NCBI RefSeq assembly: GCF_015100155.1
Contig: NZ_JACKZA010000010.1
Coordinates: forward strand, 76,178-140,177
From: Acidithiobacillus sp. HP-2
GTDB taxonomy: Bacteria > Pseudomonadota > Gammaproteobacteria > Acidithiobacillales > Acidithiobacillaceae
Direction: 5' to 3'
DNA: 64,000 nt
How positions within the stretch are numbered: position 1 is the first letter of the stretch; every line of letters begins with the position of its first letter. The notes below the pieces were generated by a model that was not told the origin of the DNA, made no database searches, and saw only the letters and a program-made list of their open reading frames with translations. This document shows, piece by piece, positions 25,049 through 34,198 of this stretch. Made by a program: the position numbers and the translations under genes.

Positions 25049-26616
25049 GTGAGTGGCACCTCCTCCAATGGGCTGCCCAGTTTCTGATTCTGGACGCTGC
25101 CATGTAAATAAAGCATACCTTCGGACAGTAAATCACTGTACCGTGCTTGAATAGCTGCTGCCACGCGCTGTAATTTGATAATGATGCGTTCTCTGTGGCC
25201 AGGAACATTGGCGTCATATCTGTAATTAATCGCCATGGGTATGGGTAAACCCTGCTCGACATTCAGATGTCGAAAAATTTTGACCCCCACATCCAGATCC
25301 GCAGCTCCCTCTTCCACAGTATCCAGGTGCGCGTAATAAGACAGATTACGCACCTGCAACTCCTGAAAACCGTCACCAATACTCATAAAGCGTTCGCCAT
25401 GTCCTCTGTCAGGATACCAGCCCCCGAAGTTTTCAACGACATATTCTATCTGGCTCAGATTATTGATAAGCAGGTTGGCAATCAGGCGCCGCATCCCGTC
25501 ATGGGGTTTGCCGTCACCCTGCCCCCATCCGCCGACATCACTGGCATTGGCGATGGCTTCATAAATTGCAAGGCGTGCCTGATCGGCATTCATACCCAGA
25601 GTCTTTTTATAGAGTTCGGCATTGTCCACAGAGCGGAATAGACTCAAATCTCCCTGACCATCCGGCACATGAATGCGAATCGCATCAGTATCCGTATCGA
25701 GGCCAATCAGCAAAATATCGGTACTGGCACCACAACAAAAAGCATTTTCAATACCATGGCGAAACTGTTGCAAGCGTTCCAGAGCAGCTTCCATAGCTAC
25801 TTTTTCATTGCTCTGATGCGCTGCACAACCCTGATGCATAGGATCCAGTGAACTGCGGTGATATACGGCCACCTTTAGATATCTGGTACCACTATCAGAA
25901 GTACTGGGATACCCCTCACGGAAGCGACGCAATTCCGCAGCCTGCCAGTCAAGAATATCGTCTTCTACATCAAACAAAGTTCCAGCAAAAGTAGAGTATC
26001 GTAATAAATCCGAAGCAGGCAGCCTTAAAATATAGGTAAACAGGCCTTTCAAACGACCATCAGCACAGGCTGAAACATTGATTGCGTGAAACCCGCAGTC
26101 GACCAGCAAGGCATCCAGACTTTGAGCATCGGCTACTTCCTGATGGATGCGCTGCGAGAATTGCTCAACGCCTGCCGCCAATGCCGAAAAGATGCTGGAA
26201 CTATACAAGGTCGGCACATCCACACCATGAATCCACGACCTCTCCAAAACGCCTTCAGGAAAGGGATGACCTAAATGCTGTTCTGCCAGACGGTTAGCCT
26301 GCTCGGTAAAGTCACGCGATGCGCCCAAAGCAGCCACTTCTTTCAGAACCGGCACAATTTCATCAAAGCGCCGCTTGATACTTGATTCGAAACGGGCAAG
26401 ACGATCATTTTCCGTTTTATTCACCAAAGCATGGTGGCATTGGCGAGCGGGCAGGCTGGCGCAGGCTGGATGCACAGCTGGCTTACCGTCAGCCTGCTGG
26501 GGAACCTGAACGTGCACAGCCTGAGAGAACTGCCTGGCCATGGGCATGGGCATGGGCATGGGCATGGAATCTGGCGTACCTATACCACGCATGCGTCTGA
26601 TTTTACGTGTATCCAA
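25045..26616 (-). CDS. csoS3: Carboxysomal carbonic anhydrase CsoSCA (CsoS3)
   Basis: 523-residue carbonic anhydrase that dehydrates bicarbonate to CO2 next to RuBisCO inside the carboxysome. The catalytic zinc site is readable: Cys182-x-Asp184-x-Arg186 in SACADGRL, His251 in VAVYHRSSL and Cys262 in HQGCAAH, the spacing expected for this beta-CA subclass. The N-terminal 60-70 residues are disordered and basic, the region that tethers the enzyme to RuBisCO; here it holds a Met-Pro repeat encoded by four CATGGG units. The TTG start at 26616 gives MDTRKIRR, resembling the N-terminus of known CsoSCA, and has GAGGG 7 bases upstream. Confidence 0.95.
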   Translation of the reverse strand: MDTRKIRRMRGIGTPDSMPMPMPMPMARQFSQAVHVQVPQQADGKPAVHPACASLPARQCHHALVNKTENDRLARFESSIKRRFDEIVPVLKEVAALGASRDFTEQANRLAEQHLGHPFPEGVLERSWIHGVDVPTLYSSSIFSALAAGVEQFSQRIHQEVADAQSLDALLVDCGFHAINVSACADGRLKGLFTYILRLPASDLLRYSTFAGTLFDVEDDILDWQAAELRRFREGYPSTSDSGTRYLKVAVYHRSSLDPMHQGCAAHQSNEKVAMEAALERLQQFRHGIENAFCCGASTDILLIGLDTDTDAIRIHVPDGQGDLSLFRSVDNAELYKKTLGMNADQARLAIYEAIANASDVGGWGQGDGKPHDGMRRLIANLLINNLSQIEYVVENFGGWYPDRGHGERFMSIGDGFQELQVRNLSYYAHLDTVEEGAADLDVGVKIFRHLNVEQGLPIPMAINYRYDANVPGHRERIIIKLQRVAAAIQARYSDLLSEGMLYLHGSVQNQKLGSPLEEVPLT

Positions 26617-26672
26617 GCTTCAGCCCTCAACCTGCAAAGCTGAATCATCCCGGTACAGATGCCGAAAATCCA

Positions 26673-29201
26673 TCATCCTCGCGCGCCTCCGGAATAAGTA
26701 ACCAATGAACCCCGGGAAGAACTCCCGCTGCTGCCGGTCAACTTGGATTCACTCAACGCTGCCGACAAAGCCTGCCCTTTGTTTACGCCCGCAGACATGA
26801 CACAAATTTTCGCATCACCGCGTTGCGTAGGATTACGCTTTTGGGCCCAGTGTCCTTCTGTGCCGGTGACGCGCTTACTCCGACTCCAGTCGTCACCAGT
26901 AATCTGCCAGGCACCACGTTCGGGCACAGCCATTACCGAAGAAGCAGCTTCCGGGCTGGCAGACATGCCTGGCTGCACGGAAAGCGGAGTACCTTGCGGC
27001 ATTTCCCGAGTCCGGAACTCCGGCGTACCGGTCACCAGCCCTCTTGCCAGATTGACCGGGCCAGTGACACGATCATTCTGATCCGCACTATTGCCGGTAA
27101 TGCGATTGAGCATCTGCCGGGACGGAGGAACAATACTGAAGTCCTGCGGCGCATTCACTACGGCCTGAGGAGACTGCGATGCAACCGGGGCGTCCACAAA
27201 ACGGGTGCTGGTCGGTTCCACTTGTGCCATTGCCTGTTTTTTGAGGGCACAGTTACTGCAGCATGACGGTTCCTCTTGAGGCGCACTTGAAGCTATGGCT
27301 GACTGCATCACGGCCTCGTGAGGAGTTGATTCGGTCAGGTTGCTGAGGGCATCGCCCGCATAGGGCGTTCCAGAAACGGCTGAAAATGCCCCAGCCTCAT
27401 TACCTGTTACATTTTCTGAAGGTGTTAGCAACGGTCCACTGACCAGCTGTCCAGTGGCGGTCCGAGTTACACCCACTTTGGGAGCTTCAGCATGCGGAGT
27501 GCTCGCGCATGCAGCATAATGCTCTGCCCCATAATATTCCGTACCGGTGACGGGCAAGCACTCTCCACGCTCGTCACCAGACATTTTTGGGTGTGAACTC
27601 ACTCCTGTCCCTGTCAGGGCGGTACCCGACAGACTGGACATCATCCCCACCTTATCGACACCACCGCCGCACAAGTTCGCCAGAGCGTAGCCTGTACCGG
27701 TTACCCGTTGACAACTACCAGGCTCATTACCGGTGACCTTTTCCGAACGATCTACCAGATTGCCGGTAATCCGCATCCCTTTATCGGTATTACTGATTCC
27801 GACCTTCGAAGGTACCGGCTCCGGCGCCGCCGTACGGCACAAAGACTGAAAGGTTTCCTGACTCAGATACTCCGTTCCGGTAACTGGCCGACATTCACCG
27901 GAGTCAAGTCCCGTAATTTTGCTTGAGCTGTCCACAGCAGTTCCGGAAATCTGTTCACCTGCCAGTGTGTGTGTTTGCGAAACCTTGGGCGGTGCGCCGT
28001 TAATGGTCATCCGGGCCACTCCAGCATCAGAATACTGGGAACCCGTAATCCGCTGCTGAACGCCCGTCTCGGAACCCGTCACAGCGGCGGTTCTTGCCTC
28101 ATCTGAGCCACTGATCGGCAGGTGTTGTTTCGCCGAAATACCCATCGCCACTTTCTGAGGTCGGGCAGGCAGATCTGACTGGCAAAATGCACCAAAGTTT
28201 TCCATGCTCAGGTATTCGGTACCGGTGACTGCCGTACACGTACCGGCTTCATCGCCTGTCACATCAGCAGATCGGCCCAGTTGCGTACCAGATACGGACT
28301 GCCGCGCAGTGGTACTGGACTGCCCTACCTTGGCAGGATTTGGCGCCGGACGACTGTTGCAAAAACTGGTGAACTGATCAGTACCAACATATTCTGTGCC
28401 GGTAATTCCCCGACAGGATCCTGCCTCATTACCGGTAACCGCAGCCTGACGAGTCACTTGCGTTCCGGTCACTTCCGAACCTGCCAAAGTGGTATCCACT
28501 TCAACTTTCTGTGGAGCCCGATACTTTCTGGAACGTAACTGACCGGCAGCCCGGGAAGGTTGCGAGCGACCCCGACCATGCTCGGCCTGTTCCTGACGAT
28601 GCAAACGGGCGAATTCGCGGCCATTACCATTTTGCAGATAACGCAAGCGCGCAGCGGCAGAACTCAGACCACGCATCACCGTAAGCGCCACCTTGCCCTT
28701 TTGGGAGAGCGTCTGCCGCCGTGCCTTGCAGAGCTGGCGCACTGAACTTTCGCGCCAGGCAAAATCAGACGGGTTTGACTCAGCCATTTCACATACGGAA
28801 TCCAGAAACGATTCTTCCACACCGGGAATCAGCGGCTGCACAACATTTTCAGCAACCATCACTGCTTGGCTGCTTTCTGCCGGGGCAACCCGACGACGGC
28901 TGCGCGAGCGCCGCTGTTCCGGATCAGACCAGCACTGCGCACCCGTACATCTTTGGGCACGATGCGCTAATGCGGCTTCTCTCCCGGAGTTTTTCTGAGA
29001 AATGTTATCAATGTGTACGGATGGCGACATAACCACTGCTGCTGTGGATTCTGTCTTCATCGAATTCGGTACAGACTTTGGCTCAGCAGCTGCTGGCACT
29101 GACCGTGTTCTATCGGTTTGCTTGCGCACGGCCTGCTGGCGCCGCATCTTCTGCGCCAAAGCCCGACCACGCAAGTGACCGGAAGCGGATAATTCAGACA
29201 T
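26673..29201 (-). CDS. csoS2: Carboxysome scaffold protein CsoS2
   Basis: 842-residue, largely disordered scaffold linking RuBisCO to the shell. The N-terminal part has about four short basic helices that bind RuBisCO (for example GRALAQKMRRQQAVRK, SVRQLCKARRQTL, GREFARLHRQEQAEH). The middle holds seven repeats of the form KVG...SGT...VTGxExGxC..VTGTEY, often with a Cys. The C-terminal part has further ITG/VTG motifs and ends in SLVTYSGGARG, the conserved shell-anchoring peptide. In some species a frameshift yields short and long forms; no in-phase slippery heptamer was recognised at the repeat/C-terminal junction here. An intercistronic hairpin separates it from cbbS. Confidence 0.95.
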   Translation of the reverse strand: MSELSASGHLRGRALAQKMRRQQAVRKQTDRTRSVPAAAEPKSVPNSMKTESTAAVVMSPSVHIDNISQKNSGREAALAHRAQRCTGAQCWSDPEQRRSRSRRRVAPAESSQAVMVAENVVQPLIPGVEESFLDSVCEMAESNPSDFAWRESSVRQLCKARRQTLSQKGKVALTVMRGLSSAAARLRYLQNGNGREFARLHRQEQAEHGRGRSQPSRAAGQLRSRKYRAPQKVEVDTTLAGSEVTGTQVTRQAAVTGNEAGSCRGITGTEYVGTDQFTSFCNSRPAPNPAKVGQSSTTARQSVSGTQLGRSADVTGDEAGTCTAVTGTEYLSMENFGAFCQSDLPARPQKVAMGISAKQHLPISGSDEARTAAVTGSETGVQQRITGSQYSDAGVARMTINGAPPKVSQTHTLAGEQISGTAVDSSSKITGLDSGECRPVTGTEYLSQETFQSLCRTAAPEPVPSKVGISNTDKGMRITGNLVDRSEKVTGNEPGSCQRVTGTGYALANLCGGGVDKVGMMSSLSGTALTGTGVSSHPKMSGDERGECLPVTGTEYYGAEHYAACASTPHAEAPKVGVTRTATGQLVSGPLLTPSENVTGNEAGAFSAVSGTPYAGDALSNLTESTPHEAVMQSAIASSAPQEEPSCCSNCALKKQAMAQVEPTSTRFVDAPVASQSPQAVVNAPQDFSIVPPSRQMLNRITGNSADQNDRVTGPVNLARGLVTGTPEFRTREMPQGTPLSVQPGMSASPEAASSVMAVPERGAWQITGDDWSRSKRVTGTEGHWAQKRNPTQRGDAKICVMSAGVNKGQALSAALSESKLTGSSGSSSRGSLVTYSGGARG

Positions 29202-29219
29202 ATTGCCTCCCTTGATGTA

Positions 29220-29242
29220 GCCGCCGTAAAAAACACGGCGGC
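29220..29242 (-). promoter_or_regulatory. Intercistronic hairpin between cbbS and csoS2
   Basis: Perfect 8-bp GC-rich stem: GCCGCCGT at 29220-29227 and ACGGCGGC at 29235-29242, loop of 7. On the transcript it follows the cbbS stop by about 20 bases and has no U-tract after it. It probably protects the cbbLS 3' end or partly attenuates, giving more RuBisCO than scaffold and shell. The csoS2 ribosome-binding site GGGAGG lies after it. Confidence 0.6.
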
Positions 29243-29262
29243 TTCGTCACTGCCGCCCCTGT

Positions 29263-29595
29263 TTAGGAGCCCCGGTAAACCACAAACGCCAGACCTTGAC
29301 TCTGGGTATAGTTGTCGTAACCGATCAACTTTACCAGATGACCCGGATATTCGCGGTGGCAGGCTTCCAACTCGGCCAGAATGGCGTCAACACTTCTTTC
29401 GCCAAACATGGGAAGCTTCCACATGTACCAGTAATGCGTGAACGATCGACTGGGCTCGACATGTTCTACTGCAGGGTTCCAACCCTGAGCGACAATGTAC
29501 TGAATCTGAGCCCGAATCTGTTCAGCAGACATGGGGGGCAGGTATGAAAACGTCTCATACCGGCGGACTTGCTTATAATCTTGCACATCGGCCAT
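29263..29595 (-). CDS. cbbS: RuBisCO small subunit, form IA
   Basis: 110-residue small subunit of the L8S8 enzyme. Typical segments are [39 protein letters not shown] and [17 protein letters not shown]. It follows cbbL by 40 bases. The short N-terminus and lack of a long beta-A/beta-B insertion are as expected of carboxysomal form IA enzymes. Confidence 0.98.
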   Translation of the reverse strand: MADVQDYKQVRRYETFSYLPPMSAEQIRAQIQYIVAQGWNPAVEHVEPSRSFTHYWYMWKLPMFGERSVDAILAELEACHREYPGHLVKLIGYDNYTQSQGLAFVVYRGS

Positions 29596-29635
29596 GATGA
29601 CCTCCTTCCTGAATAAGCTGATGAATTACCAGAAA

Positions 29636-31054
29636 TTAGCGGTTCTGCACGTCGAGCTTGTCGACCGTATCGAACTCAAACTTGATTTCTTTCCAGGTTT
29701 CCAGAGCGATCTTGAGTTCTGGCGAATGGCGAGCTGCATTCATCAACACTTCCTTGCCTTCCTTCTCGATCTCGACCCCACGGTTACGGGCTTCCACGCA
29801 CGCTTCCAGAGCAACACGGTTAGCCGCCGCACCTGCCGCATTACCCCAGGGGTGACCCAGAGTACCGCCACCAAACTGCAGTACGGAGTCATCACCGAAA
29901 ATACTCACCAGTGCCGGCATGTGCCACACGTGAATACCACCGGAAGCTACGGCAAAGGCACCGGGCATGGAACCCCAATCCTGATCAAAGAAAATACCGC
30001 GACTGCGATCTTCAGGAATGTAGGATTCGCGAAGCAGATCAATCCAGCCCAGGGTAGAAGCGCGATCGCCTTCCAGCTTACCTACCACGGTACCGGTATG
30101 GAGATGATCACCACCGGACAGACGCAGGGCCTTGGTCAACACCCGGAAGTGAATACCATGGTTGGGGTTACGATCAATTACCGCATGCATGGCACGGTGA
30201 ACGTGCAACAGTATGCCATTTTTGCGGCACCAGCGGGCCAGACCGGTATTTGCACAGAAACCACCGGTGAGGAAGTCATGCATGATGATGGGCATACCCA
30301 GTTCTTTGGCGAACTCGGCGCGCTCGTACATTTCTTCCGGAGAAGGCGCAGTCACGTTCAGATAGTGACCCTTGCGCTCACCCGTCTGAGCTTCGGCATT
30401 GTGGATAGCATCAGCCACGAAGAGGAAGCGGTCACGCCAGCGCATGAAAGGCTGGGAATTGACGTTTTCGTCATCCTTGGTGAAATCCAGACCACCACGT
30501 AGGGCTTCATACACGGCACGGCCATAGTTCTTGGCAGAAAGACCCAGCTTGGGCTTGATGGTACAACCCAGCATCGGCCGACCATACTTGTCGAGCAAGT
30601 CACGTTCTACCTGAATACCATGGGATGGACCGTTACAGGTCATGACGTAATGCAGCGGGAAGCGCACGTCTTCCAGACGCAGGGCACGAACCGCTTTAAA
30701 TCCGAATACGTTACCCACCAGCGAGGTGAATACGTTAACCACCGAACCTTCTTCGAACAGGTCGATCGGATATGCGATGAACGCATAAAAAGCCGCGTCG
30801 TCACCGGGGACGTCTTCAATGCGATACGCACGACCCTTGTAGTAGTCCATGTCGGTAAGCAGGTCAGTCCAGACCGTAGTCCAGGTGCCGGTAGATGATT
30901 CTGCGGCTACCGCCGCCGCTGCTTCTTCCCGATCCACACCAGGCTGCGGGATAATCTTGAAACACGCCAAAAGATCCGACTCAAGCGGCACGTAGTCCGG
31001 AGCCCAATATGTGTGGCGGTACTCCTTGACGCCGGCTTCATATTTACCAGCCAT
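29636..31054 (-). CDS. cbbL: RuBisCO large subunit, form IA (carboxysomal)
   Basis: 472-residue catalytic subunit that carboxylates ribulose 1,5-bisphosphate, the CO2-fixing step of the Calvin cycle. Catalytic features include [11 protein letters not shown], the carbamylated lysine in [16 protein letters not shown] (magnesium site K-x-D-E), the HVHRAMHAV segment, [10 protein letters not shown] and loop 6 [11 protein letters not shown]. Position at the head of a cso operon identifies it as the encapsulated form. The ribosome-binding site AGGAGG lies 6 bases upstream of the ATG. It is divergent from cbbR. Confidence 0.99.
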   Translation of the reverse strand: MAGKYEAGVKEYRHTYWAPDYVPLESDLLACFKIIPQPGVDREEAAAAVAAESSTGTWTTVWTDLLTDMDYYKGRAYRIEDVPGDDAAFYAFIAYPIDLFEEGSVVNVFTSLVGNVFGFKAVRALRLEDVRFPLHYVMTCNGPSHGIQVERDLLDKYGRPMLGCTIKPKLGLSAKNYGRAVYEALRGGLDFTKDDENVNSQPFMRWRDRFLFVADAIHNAEAQTGERKGHYLNVTAPSPEEMYERAEFAKELGMPIIMHDFLTGGFCANTGLARWCRKNGILLHVHRAMHAVIDRNPNHGIHFRVLTKALRLSGGDHLHTGTVVGKLEGDRASTLGWIDLLRESYIPEDRSRGIFFDQDWGSMPGAFAVASGGIHVWHMPALVSIFGDDSVLQFGGGTLGHPWGNAAGAAANRVALEACVEARNRGVEIEKEGKEVLMNAARHSPELKIALETWKEIKFEFDTVDKLDVQNR

Positions 31055-31110
31055 AAGATTCCTCCTAAAGTATCAGTCTAACTTGACCTGCAAAGCTGTA
31101 ACCCTTGACG

Positions 31111-31139
31111 AATGTACAAAGTGCCTTCCATAAGGTAAA
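31111..31139 (-). promoter_or_regulatory. Candidate promoter of the cbbLS-cso operon
   Basis: On the minus strand a -35-like TTTACC (31134-31139) and -10-like TACATT (31111-31116) are spaced by 17 bases, about 57 bases before the cbbL ATG. Both boxes are imperfect, consistent with dependence on CbbR, whose predicted dyad lies just upstream at 31157-31175. Confidence 0.5.
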
Positions 31140-31156
31140 GTAAAAAGAAATTAATA

Positions 31157-31175
31157 TTACCTTTTGGAAAAGTAA
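31157..31175. promoter_or_regulatory. Predicted CbbR operator
   Basis: The dyad TTACCTTTTGGAAAAGTAA has the TTAC-N11-GTAA form and the T-N11-A core of LysR-type operators. It ends 5 bases before the cbbR start codon and 18 bases upstream of the predicted cbbL -35, a fitting place for activating cbbL and repressing cbbR. A half-site-like GGTAAAGTAA occurs next to it at 31134. Confidence 0.65.
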
Positions 31176-31179
31176 AACC

Positions 31180-32076
31180 TTGATAATCCGCCATCCGACC
31201 CTGCACCAATTACGTATTTTTACGGTGCTTGCGCGACACCTTAACATGACCCGCGCTGCAACGGAATTACACCAGACGCCTTCAGCACTGTCCATACAGA
31301 TCAAGCAACTTTCTGAGACCGCCGGCGAGCCCCTGTATGAACAAATGGGCAAAAAACTTTACCTCACGGCTGCCGGAGAAGCCGTTGCCAGGGCCGGAAA
31401 CGACATTCTGCGTCGTCTGGATGCACTGAATCAGGAGCTCAACGCCCAGCGCAACCTCGAATCAGGGACACTTAACCTGTCCATCATTTCGACGGCAGAG
31501 TACTTCGCGCCGCGCCTCATTGGTACCTTCTGCAAGGAACATGCAGGTATTGAAGTCCACCTTGAAATTGCCAATCGCGACAGCATCCTGGAACGACTCA
31601 AGCAAAATCTCGACGACATTTACATCATGGGTCAGGTTCCCGATGATATTGATGGTGTTGCCCGCCCCTTTATGGAAAATCCGCTGGTTGTACTCGCCCC
31701 CGGCGATCACCCGTTAGCTGAACAATCCCGCATTGCTCCAGCGCGATTAAAAGATGAAGCATTTATTCTTCGGGAGGAAGGTTCCGGAACCCGGCTGACA
31801 GCCCAGAATTTTTTCCAGGAACAGGGAGTCCAGCTCAAAGTCAGAATGACCATGAGCAGTAATGAAGCGGTCAAGCAGTTGGTCGCCGGGGGACTGGGAC
31901 TGAGCGTTCTGTCCCGCAACACCATTGCTGCCGAAGCCAATGCTGGAAACATTGCCATTCTGGATGTCGTGGGTTTCCCCATTCTCAGACAATGGCACGC
32001 CGTGTATCGCAAGAACAAACGGTTAACCGCCGTAGCGCAAAAGTTCATGGACTTTTTGCTGGAAGGTAATTATTGA
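31180..32076 (+). CDS. cbbR: LysR-type regulator CbbR
   Basis: 298-residue LysR-type activator of Calvin cycle genes. The helix-turn-helix spans residues 4-63 (LHQLRIFTVLARHLNMTRAA; ELHQTPSALSIQIKQL), and the effector domain follows with GTLNLSIISTAEYFAP. The divergent arrangement with cbbL and homology to CbbR/RbcR identify it. Translation appears to start with TTG at 31180; an internal ATG is far too late in the HTH. The operator-like dyad overlaps its leader, so it probably controls its own synthesis. Confidence 0.95.
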   Translation: MIIRHPTLHQLRIFTVLARHLNMTRAATELHQTPSALSIQIKQLSETAGEPLYEQMGKKLYLTAAGEAVARAGNDILRRLDALNQELNAQRNLESGTLNLSIISTAEYFAPRLIGTFCKEHAGIEVHLEIANRDSILERLKQNLDDIYIMGQVPDDIDGVARPFMENPLVVLAPGDHPLAEQSRIAPARLKDEAFILREEGSGTRLTAQNFFQEQGVQLKVRMTMSSNEAVKQLVAGGLGLSVLSRNTIAAEANAGNIAILDVVGFPILRQWHAVYRKNKRLTAVAQKFMDFLLEGNY

Positions 32077-32139
32077 TCTTGGCTGTTTCAAACGGCCGTG
32101 CCATTATTCTGGGATGCTTCCATCCTCTTTTGTGCGTTT

Positions 32140-33690
32140 ATGAGTAAACACCCACTGCGCAGTGTATTGAAAGTCGGAAGCAATACCATGCTTTCCCGAC
32201 TGCTTGGTTTCGCCCGCGACATTATACTTGCGCATTTGTTCGGGGCCGGGGAAATGGCTGATGCTTTTTTTGTGGCCTTCCGGATTCCCAACCTGTTCCG
32301 CAGGCTGTTTGGAGAAGGCGCCTTCTCGCAATCTTTTGTGCCGGTTCTGGGTGAATACCGGGCCCAGCGTTCGACGGAGGAAGCTCAGGCGTTTGTCGCC
32401 GATATCAGTGGCTGGCTGGCTCTGACCCTGGCCGTGGTCACACTGATCGGCATTCTCGCTGCCAGCGCCGTAGTTTACGCAATAGCTCCGGGGTTTGCTG
32501 CTAACCCCGGCAAATTCCAGCTGACCGTGGAATTACTGCGGATTACTTTTCCCTATCTCTTTCTGATCTCACTGGTGGCGCTGGCTGGTGGTGTGCTCAA
32601 TACCCACGGTCATTTTACGGTGCCTGCTTTTACGCCGGTTTTCCTGAATCTCAGCATTATTGCCACGGCATTATTCTGGGCACCGCATCTTGCCCAACCG
32701 GTTATTGCCGTAGCCTGGGGTGTTTTGATTGGTGGCGTGGTGCAGCTTCTGTTTCAGTTTCCGGCCCTGAAAAAACTGGGATATTTGCGCTGGCCGCGCC
32801 TGCGCCGCCGTGATCCGGGAGTCGCCAAGGTCTTGCGCCTGATGGGGCCAGCCGCTTTCGGCGCATCGGTCGCCCAAGTCAATTTATTCCTGAATACCAT
32901 CCTGGCCTCTCTGGTCGGGGCTAATGTGGTTTCCTATCTTTATTACTCTGACCGGCTGGTGGAATTTCCTCTGGGCGTTTTCGGGGTCGCTTTGGGAACC
33001 GTGGTATTACCTCTGCTATCCAGGCAGGCGGCCGAAGGTTCTGCGCAATTTCCCGAAACCCTGGACTGGGCGCTGCGCCTGACCTGGCTGATCGGCCTTC
33101 CGGCGACGGTCGGTCTGCTGGTTCTGGCGCAGCCACTTTTGATCAGCCTGTTTCGCTACGGTGCCTATAGCGCCGAAGATGCCTGGCAGAGCAGTCTGAG
33201 CCTGATGGGTTATGGTATTGGCATATTACCCATCATTGCCGCACGTGTCCTTGCCCCCGCTTTTTACGCCCATCAGAATACCCGAACACCCGTCCGTTTC
33301 GGCATGATCAGCGTGGCAGTCAACATGGTCATCAGCGTGATTCTCGCCTGGCCCCTGCAACAATTGGGTTTGGCGATTGCCACCAGCACAGCGGCACTGG
33401 TGAATGCCATTCTGCTCTGGCGCCGCCTGCATCGAGATGGTGTTTATAAAATGCAGGCGGGCTGGCTGCCCTTCTTGCTGAAATCTGGTGCCATGGCGAT
33501 TATCATGGGCTTGGTGTTATTGAGCTTGCGCGGTGGTACTGCACTGTGGCTGGCCCTGCCCTTGTGGGAAAGACTCCTGCGGATTCTCGGCCTGGTGCTT
33601 TTAGCGGCCGTTCTGTATTTGGGTGGTACCTGGGCTTTGGGCATCCACGAGTTGCGCGACATCATCCGAAGGAGAACTGACCGTGCCTGA
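32140..33690 (+). CDS. murJ: Lipid II flippase MurJ
   Basis: 516-residue integral membrane protein of the MOP exporter superfamily, with about 14 membrane segments. It flips the peptidoglycan precursor lipid II to the periplasm. Early conserved residues are seen in SNTMLSRLLGFARDIILA and FRIPNLFRRLFGEGAFSQSF, with RVLAPAFYAHQNTRTPV later. The ATG at 32140 is the family start; 63 bases separate it from cbbR, so it has either its own promoter or read-through from cbbR. Confidence 0.97.
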   Translation: MSKHPLRSVLKVGSNTMLSRLLGFARDIILAHLFGAGEMADAFFVAFRIPNLFRRLFGEGAFSQSFVPVLGEYRAQRSTEEAQAFVADISGWLALTLAVVTLIGILAASAVVYAIAPGFAANPGKFQLTVELLRITFPYLFLISLVALAGGVLNTHGHFTVPAFTPVFLNLSIIATALFWAPHLAQPVIAVAWGVLIGGVVQLLFQFPALKKLGYLRWPRLRRRDPGVAKVLRLMGPAAFGASVAQVNLFLNTILASLVGANVVSYLYYSDRLVEFPLGVFGVALGTVVLPLLSRQAAEGSAQFPETLDWALRLTWLIGLPATVGLLVLAQPLLISLFRYGAYSAEDAWQSSLSLMGYGIGILPIIAARVLAPAFYAHQNTRTPVRFGMISVAVNMVISVILAWPLQQLGLAIATSTAALVNAILLWRRLHRDGVYKMQAGWLPFLLKSGAMAIIMGLVLLSLRGGTALWLALPLWERLLRILGLVLLAAVLYLGGTWALGIHELRDIIRRRTDRA

Positions 33691-34132
33691 AACGGACGGA
33701 TTACATGGACATGGAGATTCGGTATTTGCCATTCAGCGACCGGGTCAGATTCGGGTGTTCACCCTGCTGGAAGCCCGGCAAATTTTTCCTTTGGTCCGCA
33801 ACATTACCGCCCAGGCTGTTGATGAACTCTCTCCGGTTTTGGAGTCGATGCGGGCCAACATGGGAAACCACCCTATTTTACAGCAACAGGAAATCCACTA
33901 CGAAGAAATTGTGCAGCGCTGGATCAATAAAATGGAGCGTCTGGGCGTGGTTGTTTCGGGATTATGGCTGGTGGATTTTGATACGGGCGATGGTTATTTG
34001 TGCTGGCGCCATCCGGAACCTGTGCTGGGTTACTACCATGGTCATGAACAGGGCTTTGGTCAACGCCGCCCTTTGCAGGAGGTCATCCGGGAACAGCAAC
34101 CCGAGTGGGCAGACTGCACACCCATGATCTAG
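33683..34132 (+). CDS. DUF2203 family protein
   Basis: 149-residue soluble protein matching DUF2203. Recognisable parts are FTLLEARQIFPLVRNITAQA, a central helix, and the C-terminal GVVVSGLWLVDFDTGDGYLC followed by WRHPEPVLGYYHG. The function of the family is unknown. A GTG start at 33683 overlaps the murJ stop and has AGGAG 10 bases upstream; the frame continues further upstream inside murJ but without support. Confidence 0.75.
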   Translation: MPETDGLHGHGDSVFAIQRPGQIRVFTLLEARQIFPLVRNITAQAVDELSPVLESMRANMGNHPILQQQEIHYEEIVQRWINKMERLGVVVSGLWLVDFDTGDGYLCWRHPEPVLGYYHGHEQGFGQRRPLQEVIREQQPEWADCTPMI

Positions 34133-34198
34133 GGTTCTCCATGAATTTAGGCTAGTATGTCGCCATTTTACCGCGAAACGGATCGCAAATAATCCCGC

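Noticed and set aside
27230..27250. Run of six A (minus strand) in csoS2 near the repeat/C-terminal junction as a programmed frameshift site
   Set aside because: CsoS2 frameshifting is known in some species, but here the run CTC-AAA-AAA-CAG is out of the phase needed for a classical X-XXY-YYZ slip, so no site can be supported.
26700..28540. Regular repeats looking like a CRISPR array or VNTR
   Set aside because: They are the coding repeats of the CsoS2 scaffold; spacing is about 150 bases and the units are not identical.
29594..30502. 302-residue open frame on the plus strand inside cbbL
   Set aside because: It is antisense to the well-conserved RuBisCO gene, has no signal or domain, and arises from codon bias.
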